A DNA stretch of 7,795 bases from Gammaproteobacteria bacterium (GTDB lineage Bacteria; Pseudomonadota; Gammaproteobacteria; BMS3Bbin11): NCBI GenBank assembly GCA_030597275.1, contig JAUVSB010000064.1:1-7795 (forward strand), in the 5' to 3' direction. A program made the position numbers and the translations under genes. The notes under the pieces are model-generated. The model saw nothing but the letters and a program-made list of their open reading frames with translations. It was not told the origin of the DNA and ran no database searches. Of the stretch, positions 1 through 5,405 are shown in pieces (the first letter of the stretch is position 1; each line of letters starts with the position of its first letter).

Positions 1-1443
1 AATGTCTGGCGTGGCATGAAAGAAACAGATTCACGCGAATGTCGTAACTGTCATGACTTCAGTTCGATGAATCCGGAAGAGCAGAAAAAACGTTCACGCA
101 AGCAGCACATTAACGGCATGCAGGCCGGCAATACCTGTATCGATTGCCACAAAGGGATTGCGCACAAGAAAGTACACGACCAGCTGAGCGATGAGGAATT
201 GACAGCACTGGAAATACCGGATCCAGAGAACATACGCCCAATACCTCCACAGTGGCAGGCGTTCATCGATGCTAAGAGCGCTGGCAAAGGTGCCGACAAG
301 AAAGCAGAAAAGAAAGTAGAAAAAGTTGTAGCAGCTGAGGTGGTTGCTGAAGTTGAAGTAGCAGAACCCGTTGCTGAAGCTACAACCGAGCCGGTTACTG
401 AGGCTGCGCCAGTGGCTGAAGCCGCACCTGGGACAGTAGCTGTGGCAGCTGCTTCTGGGCCAAACCCGGCAGCGAATATCGACTGGTCAAGCATCGAGCC
501 TAAAGAGATTACCCTGTTTTACCCGGGGCAGGCCTCTATGGAATGGGCTCTTAAGGGTAGTGATCACGGCGGTAAGCGTGCCTTTGTAACGGGTGACCGT
601 TGCTTCGATTGTCACGAAGACGAGGAAGTGGATATCGGTGACCTGATCGTTTCCGGTGACAAGGCCGAATCTACTCCCATTCCCGGCAAGCGTGGAAGCA
701 TACCGGTCAACATGCAGGCAGCACACGATGCCGATAACCTGTACATGCGATTCCAGTGGGAAGAGGGAGAGCAGCACGCACCGGTTTCGTTTGTCGAAGG
801 TGGCAAGATGGATCCTGAGAACCAGATTAAGCTGGCCATCATGCTTACTACAGATAGTGAAGATGACCCTAAAGTGGAATACGCAGAAGGTGCGGGATGC
901 TGGCAAACCTGCCATCATGACGCAAACTACATGCCACACCAGCCAGATGATTCCGTTCGTACATCAAGTCCGTTGGCTCAACGTCTTGATCTGAGCAATG
1001 GCTTCACCAAGTACCTGAAAGAAAGTCGTACTGAGATCGAAATTGAAGGCAAAGACGGTAAAAAACGCGGTGGCTGGGACAAGCTGAAAGATGAAGCCGA
1101 GCTGCAGGCATTACTGGAGAATGGTAGCTTCATGGATTTGCTGCGTTACAAATCAGGCACGGGTGAATCCGAGGACGGTTATATCCTGGCTGAACGCGTA
1201 ATGACCGGCGGTCAGGGTGTGCAGTTCACCGGTGAGCTTAAAGATGGAACATGGACAGTTCTGATGACCCGCAAGCTGACATCTGATCAGCCGGGAGATA
1301 TCAGTATGGCCACCGACCAATGGTACAACATTGGCTTCGCGATTCATGATGATTACAGCAGCAGCCGTTTCCATCATATCTCACTGGGCCTCAAGCTTGG
1401 TTTCGATGATGAAGATGCTGAAATTAATGCGATAGGAAAATAA
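1..1443 (+). CDS. NapC/NirT-type multiheme cytochrome fused to a C-terminal cytochrome c-552-like heme domain (5' partial)
   Basis: The reading frame is open from base 1, so the N-terminus (membrane anchor and first two NapC hemes) lies outside the window. Residue numbers count from the first Met, at base 16. CRNCH (9-13) and CIDCH (41-45, followed by KGIAHK) match the last two hemes of NapC/NirT quinol dehydrogenases, which pass electrons from membrane quinol to periplasmic reductases. A low-complexity Lys- then Ala/Glu/Val/Pro-rich linker follows (about 88-153). The C-terminal domain (about 160-475) has CFDCH at 196-200 and an atypical CWQTCH (CX3CH) at 295-300. Its ending, with FAIHD then RFHHISLGLKLG, resembles the heme-binding domain shared by cytochrome c-552 and the ethylbenzene dehydrogenase gamma subunit. 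Ordinary NirT is about 200 residues with no such extension. Family assignment of the N-terminal part is secure and of the C-terminal domain likely. Its partner (perhaps NirS) is inferred. The gene ends in TAA just before a strong terminator. Confidence 0.85.
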   Translation, partial: NVWRGMKETDSRECRNCHDFSSMNPEEQKKRSRKQHINGMQAGNTCIDCHKGIAHKKVHDQLSDEELTALEIPDPENIRPIPPQWQAFIDAKSAGKGADKKAEKKVEKVVAAEVVAEVEVAEPVAEATTEPVTEAAPVAEAAPGTVAVAAASGPNPAANIDWSSIEPKEITLFYPGQASMEWALKGSDHGGKRAFVTGDRCFDCHEDEEVDIGDLIVSGDKAESTPIPGKRGSIPVNMQAAHDADNLYMRFQWEEGEQHAPVSFVEGGKMDPENQIKLAIMLTTDSEDDPKVEYAEGAGCWQTCHHDANYMPHQPDDSVRTSSPLAQRLDLSNGFTKYLKESRTEIEIEGKDGKKRGGWDKLKDEAELQALLENGSFMDLLRYKSGTGESEDGYILAERVMTGGQGVQFTGELKDGTWTVLMTRKLTSDQPGDISMATDQWYNIGFAIHDDYSSSRFHHISLGLKLGFDDEDAEINAIGK

Positions 1444-1463
1444 AGCAAGCTGATTTGCAGCTG

Positions 1464-1499
1464 GGCCATGGGGAACACATCTTCCCCGTGGCCTTTTTT
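1464..1499 (+). terminator. Rho-independent terminator after the NirT-like fusion gene
   Basis: A 12-bp GC-rich stem (1464-1475 with 1482-1493, one G-U pair), a 6-nt loop (CACATC) and a run of six T (1494-1499) lie 20 bases after the stop codon. This is a textbook intrinsic terminator. It separates the NirT-like transcript from the cupredoxin-nirN pair, which therefore probably has its own promoter. Confidence 0.93.
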
Positions 1500-1516
1500 G
1501 TGAGCGGTGCCTCGGT

Positions 1517-1522
1517 TATGAT
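1517..1522 (+). promoter_or_regulatory. Possible -10 element for the cupredoxin-nirN transcript
   Basis: TATGAT matches the sigma-70 -10 consensus at five of six positions and would place a start near 1529, leaving a leader of about 27 bases. No convincing -35 hexamer is seen (the terminator T-tract occupies that place) and I find no FNR-type box here. It is offered because the preceding terminator implies a promoter in this 56-base gap. Confidence 0.3.
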
Positions 1523-1555
1523 GGTCTGAATCGCAATTAATAAAGAGGGCATGTT

Positions 1556-1885
1556 ATGAAGAAGCAATCCCAGGTACTGATTTTTCTTCTGATGGCTTTT
1601 ATTCCAGGTGCTTTCGCTGATGCGGGTGAACCACTGGTGATCATTAAGGGTTTTAAATTTATACCGCAGGAAATTACCATTAAGCGCGGACAGACGCTAC
1701 GCTGGGAAAATCGTGAAAAACGCCAGTATCATAGTGTCTGGTTCGAAGCGATGGGGGAGGAAGAACCGGATGACTACCTGTTCCCCGATGATGCCTATGA
1801 ACGTGAATTCAAACAAGCGGGTTCATATCCTTATCGCTGTGGCCCGCATCCCGAGATGACAGGTCTGGTAGTCGTAATAGAATAA
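1556..1885 (+). CDS. Periplasmic cupredoxin (amicyanin/plastocyanin-like blue copper protein)
   Basis: A 109-residue protein with a Sec signal peptide (Lys-rich start, hydrophobic core 7-20, likely cleavage after GAFA at 21), so a mature protein of about 88 residues, a small size for the family. A full type-1 copper site is visible: His59 (in YHSV) and the C-terminal loop CGPHPEM giving Cys95, His98 and Met101. The short CxxHxxM spacing is that of amicyanin-type loops rather than the longer plastocyanin loop. The start is set by AGAGGG at 1544-1549, six bases before the ATG; the ATG at 1551 is followed at once by an in-frame stop. nirN starts 28 bases downstream, so the two are probably co-transcribed. 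Such proteins are one-electron carriers; its partner here (NirN, NirS or another reductase) is inferred. Confidence 0.88.
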   Translation: MKKQSQVLIFLLMAFIPGAFADAGEPLVIIKGFKFIPQEITIKRGQTLRWENREKRQYHSVWFEAMGEEEPDDYLFPDDAYEREFKQAGSYPYRCGPHPEMTGLVVVIE

Positions 1886-1913
1886 TTTACAGCGCAGATA
1901 GAAGAGAACATTC

Positions 1914-3500
1914 ATGCCAGCCACCCCTGTTTCATCCATAATCGTCACACTCAGTCTTTTACTATGTAGCATTCATCCTTCATTGGCTGCAGCTGCAGAG
2001 ACTAAAGCTGCAGATGCGGTCAGCTTGTATAAAGACAACTGTGCTGAATGCCATAATGAACACCGGCTTGGAGGCATGGGGCCCGCACTGTTGCCGGGAA
2101 ACCTCAAGCGCCTGCGCAAGAACGCTGCTATTGATGTCATACGTAATGGACGTATGGCGACACAAATGCCCGCATTCAAGGAAAAGCTGAGTGACGCAGA
2201 AATCCAGTCACTGGTTGAGTATGTATATACACCATTGAAAGAAACCCCAGTGTGGGGTATGGAAGAAATCAGAGCCAGCCAGATCATCCACAACAGGGAA
2301 AGTGATTTATCCGATAAGCCTGTTTTTAAAGTGGACGACCTGCTCAACCTGTTCCTGGTAGTGGAGCTGGGTGATCACCATGTCACCCTGCTTGATGGTG
2401 ACAAGTTTGAACCGATACACCGTTTTAAATCACGTTTTGCATTACACGGCGGCCCCAAGTATTCACCGGATGGCCGCTTCGTCTATTTCGCCTCGCGTGA
2501 CGGCTGGATAAGCAAGTACGACATCTATAATCTGAAACTGGTCGCCGAAGTTCGTGCCGGCATCAATACCCGCAACCAGGCGGTCTCTGCCGATGGTCGT
2601 TACGTTATGATTGCCAACTACCTGCCGCACACGCTGGTACTGCTTGATGCAAAAGACCTGAGTCCGATCAAACTATTTGATGTCAAAGATGCTGACGGTA
2701 AATCATCCCGTGTCAGTGCCGTTTATACCGCGCCGCCGCGCAACAGTTTTATCGCTGCACTGAAAGATATTCCAGAGCTATGGGAAATCTCTTACGAAGA
2801 CGATCCACCTATCGGTTTCGATGGCTGGGTGCATGATTACCGCACCGACTCAGGCGAAAACAGGGCACCTGAACCCTTTCCGGTAAGGCGCATCAGCGTC
2901 GACGATTATCTGGATGATTTCTTCTTCGATCAGGAGTATGTATCGCTGATCGGCGCTTCTCGCGAAGGCAAAGGGCAGGTGGTTGATCTGGATGTAGGCA
3001 GAGTCATTGTCCCCGACCTGGAGCTGCCGGGCATGCCTCACCTTGGTTCAGGAATCACCTTTGAGTACAAAGGCCGACAGGTACTGGCGACCCCCAATCT
3101 TAAAAAAGGTGATGTCAGCGTTATCGATATGGAAAGCTGGAAAACCATTAAGCGAATTAAAACACTCGGCCCCGGCTTTTTCATGCGCAGCCACAAAAAT
3201 ACACCCTATGCCTGGGTGGATGTATTTTTTGGCCCCAACAAGGACGTGATGCATGTCATCGACAAACGCACTCTTGAAATCGTCAAGACTCTGCGTCCGG
3301 TACCGGGGAAAACTGCCGCCCATGTCGAATTCACCCGTGATGGAAAATATGCCCTGCTTAGTATCTGGGACCCGGATGGCGCAGTGATCGTGTATGATTC
3401 AGCAACTCTGGAAGAAGTAAAACGCCTGCCAATGAATAAACCGTCTGGTAAATATAATGTATTTAATAAGACGCGATATTTAGAGGGAACCAGTCATTAG
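1914..3500 (+). CDS. nirN: NirN-type dihydro-heme d1 dehydrogenase (cytochrome c plus d1 propeller)
   Basis: A 528-residue periplasmic protein. The signal peptide covers residues 1 to about 27 (ends SLAAAA) and lacks a basic n-region; an in-frame stop at 1899 rules out an earlier start. A class I cytochrome c domain (about 35-107) has CAECH at 43-47 and Met85 in MPAF as probable distal ligand. Residues from about 130 to the end form a d1-type eight-bladed propeller with FALHGGPKYSPDGR (His178), LPGMPHLGSGITFEYKGR and the ending LPMNKPSGKYNVFNK, which I recognise as NirN rather than NirS. NirS carries a different sequence around its d1 histidines and is about 570 residues; Pseudomonas NirN is about 490. 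In Pseudomonas, NirN oxidises dihydro-heme d1 to heme d1, the last known step of cofactor synthesis. The gene follows the cupredoxin at 28 bases with only a weak GAGA ribosome site. Biochemical identity is inferred by homology. Confidence 0.87.
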   Translation: MPATPVSSIIVTLSLLLCSIHPSLAAAAETKAADAVSLYKDNCAECHNEHRLGGMGPALLPGNLKRLRKNAAIDVIRNGRMATQMPAFKEKLSDAEIQSLVEYVYTPLKETPVWGMEEIRASQIIHNRESDLSDKPVFKVDDLLNLFLVVELGDHHVTLLDGDKFEPIHRFKSRFALHGGPKYSPDGRFVYFASRDGWISKYDIYNLKLVAEVRAGINTRNQAVSADGRYVMIANYLPHTLVLLDAKDLSPIKLFDVKDADGKSSRVSAVYTAPPRNSFIAALKDIPELWEISYEDDPPIGFDGWVHDYRTDSGENRAPEPFPVRRISVDDYLDDFFFDQEYVSLIGASREGKGQVVDLDVGRVIVPDLELPGMPHLGSGITFEYKGRQVLATPNLKKGDVSVIDMESWKTIKRIKTLGPGFFMRSHKNTPYAWVDVFFGPNKDVMHVIDKRTLEIVKTLRPVPGKTAAHVEFTRDGKYALLSIWDPDGAVIVYDSATLEEVKRLPMNKPSGKYNVFNKTRYLEGTSH

Positions 3501-3501
3501 A

Positions 3502-3536
3502 ATAGAAGTTTTAAGCTTTAAGTCATAAGTCTTTAG
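3502..3536. repeat. Degenerate period-7 repeat after nirN
   Basis: Five consecutive 7-base units (3502-3508, 3509-3515, 3516-3522, 3523-3529, 3530-3536) each end in AAG or TAG: atagaag, ttttaag, ctttaag, tcataag, tctttag. The units are diverged but the phase is kept. It fills most of the 52-base gap between the nirN stop and the end of the convergent cytochrome gene and overlaps a hairpin. Perfect 7-base repeats also lie at the other end of that gene. Confidence 0.5.
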
Positions 3537-3556
3537 ATTATCGGCTAATGACTTAT
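3525..3556. terminator. Candidate bidirectional hairpin between convergent genes
   Basis: ATAAGTC (3525-3531) pairs with GACTTAT (3550-3556), then after a T-T mismatch TTAG (3533-3536) pairs with CTAA (3545-3548), leaving an 8-base loop. The stem sits between the nirN stop and the convergent cytochrome gene and covers the latter's stop codon. It is AT-rich and has no clear T-run on either side, so termination is plausible from position but not proven. Confidence 0.42.
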
Positions 3557-4398
3557 TCTGTGGGCATCAGCGCATTTCGAAGATCATAAACAATGCGATG
3601 CGTGTTGTGACAACGCGCACACACGGTGACGGCGATTTCACCCATTAGTTTCTGGCTGTCTTTTACGTGCCAATCACTGATATTCATCTGCAGTTTTTCA
3701 AATCGTTGTTGAGTTGCTTTGCCCAGTATGCGCTCACGCGGGTACTCGTCTTCTTTATGGCAGCTGTTACAGCTATCACCAAGGTTCTGCAGTTGGTCGG
3801 CGAGGTTTTGGCTTGCTTGAAGAGCAACAGTTTTGTGGCCATCATCCAGCGCAATCAAGACCTGGTTTACTGATTCGGATAGTGCTGCCATGTTGTCTTC
3901 GAAGCTCTGCTTATTTCCATCAAGGCCATTCACCTTGATGTCTTCATAATCTGGTGAGCGGTAGAGGGCAGTCACTAGCGGCTGGTAACTGTCATGACAA
4001 TCATCACAGGTGCGCTGAATCATATCCAGGGTCTCTTCCAGGCGATATCTATCACTTTTCTCGGCAAACATCTCGAGTTCGGACAACAGACGGGGTTTGA
4101 TCTCTTTTTCCCACTCGGGCACCATGTCGGCGATCTTGCTGTAATCTTTATCCAGACGCTTTATCCATTTCTCCATCGCGTCGCGATCATCCTGTTTGGC
4201 ATATTCGCCAATGGCCTGCATTTCACGACGAAGTCGAAACATAGTGTGTAACCACACCTGTCGTTTATTGGCGGGCTTATACCATTGTTCGAGTGAGGCG
4301 GGTGGGGTGTCGAGACTGACCTGAGAATCTGCAGCGGTGAGTTTCAGCGGAATGCTGATGATTAACGCTAGCAGTATAAGAGTAGGGGTACGTTTCAA
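3553..4398 (-). CDS. Secreted helical triheme cytochrome c, cytochrome c'-like
   Basis: A 281-residue protein with a signal peptide (residues 1 to about 23, ending LTAA). Three heme-attachment motifs: CDDCH (131-135), CNSCH (210-214) and CARCH (260-264). The rest is rich in charged amphipathic helix. Residues 38-147 (helices, then MVPEW, then CDDCHDSYQ) resemble a cytochrome c' four-helix bundle with its heme motif in the last helix; the later segments look like shorter helical modules. I do not recognise a named gene. The start is TTG at 4398: an in-frame TGA lies two codons upstream (4404-4402), no ATG, GTG or TTG occurs within the signal peptide, and no Shine-Dalgarno is seen. The start sits in a (TTGAAAC)3 repeat. 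It lies 63 bases downstream of the hemerythrin gene, with a terminator-like hairpin between. A role in NO/oxygen binding or electron transfer is inference. Confidence 0.82.
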   Translation of the reverse strand: MKRTPTLILLALIISIPLKLTAADSQVSLDTPPASLEQWYKPANKRQVWLHTMFRLRREMQAIGEYAKQDDRDAMEKWIKRLDKDYSKIADMVPEWEKEIKPRLLSELEMFAEKSDRYRLEETLDMIQRTCDDCHDSYQPLVTALYRSPDYEDIKVNGLDGNKQSFEDNMAALSESVNQVLIALDDGHKTVALQASQNLADQLQNLGDSCNSCHKEDEYPRERILGKATQQRFEKLQMNISDWHVKDSQKLMGEIAVTVCARCHNTHRIVYDLRNALMPTE

Positions 4399-4412
4399 GT
4401 TTCAAGTTTCAA
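4392..4412 (-). repeat. Perfect 7-base tandem repeat, three copies, overlapping the cytochrome start codon
   Basis: GTTTCAA occurs three times without error on the plus strand, read as TTGAAAC on the coding strand. The last copy supplies the TTG start codon and the next codon of the triheme cytochrome. Because the unit is seven bases, each copy places TTG in a different frame, so a change in copy number shifts which upstream codon is in phase. Confidence 0.9.
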
Positions 4413-4413
4413 G

Positions 4414-4443
4414 AAAAAAATCATGAGTCCGACTTCCGACTCA
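4414..4443 (-). terminator. Possible weak terminator after the hemerythrin gene
   Basis: Read on the minus strand, TGAGTC (4443-4438) pairs with GACTCA (4429-4424) around an 8-base loop, and three bases later comes a run of seven T (4420-4414). The stem is only 6 bp, so it would be leaky. It lies between hemerythrin and the triheme cytochrome and could lower expression of the second gene relative to the first. Confidence 0.45.
4428..4441. repeat. Second 7-base tandem repeat, two copies
   Basis: TCCGACT is repeated exactly twice, 15 bases from the (GTTTCAA)3 array and inside the hairpin between hemerythrin and the cytochrome. Two copies alone could be chance, but a second heptamer of different sequence in the same 63-base gap is notable. 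Confidence 0.6.
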
Positions 4444-4461
4444 AGAATGCCTTAAAAAACT

Positions 4462-5046
4462 CTATTTCACACCTTTTTCAATAAGAAAACTGCTGTACTG
4501 CTTGTCAGTACCGTTGATGTGCTTGATTAACCAGTCTTTGAGGTATTCGACCGCATTGCTCATCGCTGACTCAGGATCCTTGTCGTACTCAGCAAGCACC
4601 TCTTCAACCTTTTTAATCATCTCTACGTGCTGGGCTTTGTGTGGCTCAAAATCAGGATAATCGTTCTGCTCCATTAATCCTTCTTCATAGGTGAAATGGG
4701 TCTTGGTGTAATCGACCAGTTCATCCAGCGCTTCGCGCTCGAATTCTTCACCTGTCGAATAATCCACAGCTGTCTGCAACTGGTTAATCAGGTTCAGAAG
4801 TTTTTTATGCTGCTGATCAATGGAATCGATTCCCACGCTGTATTCATCTTTCCATTCAACGTATCGCTTCGATGTCAACTTCCTGTGTACAAACGGAATC
4901 ACTAATAGTGAAGCAAGCAATAACCAGGTCAGCGGACTGCCCGGCCCCGCCATGAGACCCAATACCAGCGCAATGACCAGCATTAAAATAAGCAGTGATA
5001 CGCCAAACATACATAGTTGTTTAGTACGGCACATTTTATTACTCAT
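4462..5046 (-). CDS. Membrane-anchored bacteriohemerythrin
   Basis: A 194-residue protein. Two hydrophobic segments (about 13-33 and 38-53), joined by a short Gly/Pro turn (AGPGSP), form a membrane hairpin. Basic residues before the first and after the second (K4, R7, K9; R55, K56, K60, R61) put both termini in the cytoplasm. The hemerythrin domain (about 62-190) has all seven expected di-iron ligands: His80 (DQQHKKL), His117 and Glu121 (THFTYEE), His136 and His140 (HKAQH), His176 and Asp181 (HINGTD). Such domains bind oxygen reversibly and some bind NO. The ATG at 5046 is preferred over an in-frame TTG nine codons upstream because AAGGGA (5060-5055) is well spaced for it. The gene is transcribed away from nirE from a predicted FNR/Dnr-type promoter and heads the pair with the triheme cytochrome. 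A role in oxygen/NO sensing or protection of the denitrification system is inferred. Confidence 0.9.
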   Translation of the reverse strand: MSNKMCRTKQLCMFGVSLLILMLVIALVLGLMAGPGSPLTWLLLASLLVIPFVHRKLTSKRYVEWKDEYSVGIDSIDQQHKKLLNLINQLQTAVDYSTGEEFEREALDELVDYTKTHFTYEEGLMEQNDYPDFEPHKAQHVEMIKKVEEVLAEYDKDPESAMSNAVEYLKDWLIKHINGTDKQYSSFLIEKGVK

Positions 5047-5054
5047 ATGAGGAA

Positions 5055-5060
5055 TCCCTT
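5055..5060 (-). promoter_or_regulatory. Ribosome binding site deciding the hemerythrin start
   Basis: AAGGGA on the minus strand ends eight bases before the ATG at 5046. The in-frame TTG at 5073 would place this site inside the coding region and has no purine-rich site of its own. Confidence 0.65.
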
Positions 5061-5158
5061 GGTTAACATTCAATTACAGGGCACGTAAATCTTTTATGTA
5101 TCCTGAAGGCGGTGCTATCACAGTGTTCATGCTATAAAAAATAAGAACAGTACCTTGT

Positions 5159-5201
5159 ATTATAGACAATGACGGCTACGAACAGAAATGATCTGTGTCA
5201 A
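5159..5201 (-). promoter_or_regulatory. FNR/Dnr-type promoter for hemerythrin and the triheme cytochrome
   Basis: On the minus strand, TTGAC-ACAG-ATCAT (5201-5188) matches the FNR/Dnr consensus TTGAT-N4-ATCAA at eight of ten positions. A perfect TATAAT follows at 5164-5159. The box centre lies 30.5 bases from the first base of the -10, one base more than the classical class II spacing (activator centred at -41.5). No good -35 hexamer is seen, as expected for activator-dependent promoters. It implies transcription starting near 5152 and a leader of about 106 bases. Which Crp/Fnr-family regulator binds cannot be told from sequence. Confidence 0.62.
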
Positions 5202-5348
5202 ATTTTCGATAAATTATGCCAGACTTTCTGTAAGCAGAAACATAAATCGCTATCCGCATAAAAGCATAAAACCCACAGTGTGAAAACATTCCTAACATGC
5301 TGTTTTTGTTATATTAACATATTGTGATTATGAATATATTCGCGATAG
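5202..5348. other. AT-rich spacer between the divergent promoters, with two short palindromes
   Basis: I see no gene here. Two small inverted repeats stand out: AACA-TGC-TGTT (5294-5304) and TGTTA-TAT-TAACA (5307-5319), three bases apart and sharing the AACA/TGTT half-site. They could be operator sites for a further regulator, but short palindromes are common in AT-rich DNA. Confidence 0.3.
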
Positions 5349-5379
5349 TTTGACCTATATCAATGCGATATAGGTCAAA
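5349..5379. repeat. Perfect 13-bp inverted repeat over the nirE operator
   Basis: TTTGACCTATATC (5349-5361) and its exact reverse complement GATATAGGTCAAA (5367-5379) are separated by AATGC. The left arm plus two loop bases forms the FNR/Dnr box; the right arm holds a second TTGAC half-site on the other strand. The symmetry extends well beyond a single FNR box. It lies upstream of the predicted transcription start, so it is more likely a DNA-level operator than an RNA hairpin of the nirE transcript. Confidence 0.92.
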
Positions 5380-5391
5380 TCAGGACATTAT
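5350..5391 (+). promoter_or_regulatory. FNR/Dnr-type promoter for nirE-nirC-nirF
   Basis: TTGAC-CTAT-ATCAA (5350-5363) matches the FNR/Dnr consensus at nine of ten positions. CATTAT (5386-5391, four of six matches to TATAAT) starts exactly 29.5 bases from the box centre, the geometry of a class II promoter with the activator at -41.5. Transcription would start near 5398, giving a leader of about 66 bases. The weak -10 and absent -35 fit an activator-dependent, anaerobically or NO-induced promoter. Confidence 0.72.
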
Positions 5392-5405
5392 CGCCAGCAT
5401 CTAAG

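Noticed and set aside
51..939. Open frames on the minus strand opposite the NirT-like fusion gene (51-494, 487-939, 612-842)
   Set aside because: They are antisense shadows of a well-supported cytochrome gene; their products are low-complexity Ser/Ala/Thr or show no domain, and lack ribosome sites.
656..994. Plus-strand frame of 112 codons within the NirT-like gene
   Set aside because: It overlaps in another frame the heme-bearing domain with its CFDCH and CWQTCH region, and has no recognisable motif.
1973..3323. Several open frames overlapping nirN on both strands
   Set aside because: All overlap the continuous c-heme/d1 propeller reading frame and show no domains or start signals.
1914..3500. 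Assignment as nirS, the cd1 nitrite reductase itself
   Set aside because: The propeller motifs and the length (528 residues) match NirN; the sequence around the NirS d1 histidines is absent.
3667..4251. Plus-strand frames opposite the triheme cytochrome (3667-3873, 3714-3938, 3994-4251)
   Set aside because: They are antisense to a gene with three heme motifs and a signal peptide, and carry no recognisable domain.
4392..4441. CRISPR-like or insertion-sequence end
   Set aside because: The units are 7 bases with no spacers, and no transposase or terminal inverted repeats are seen.
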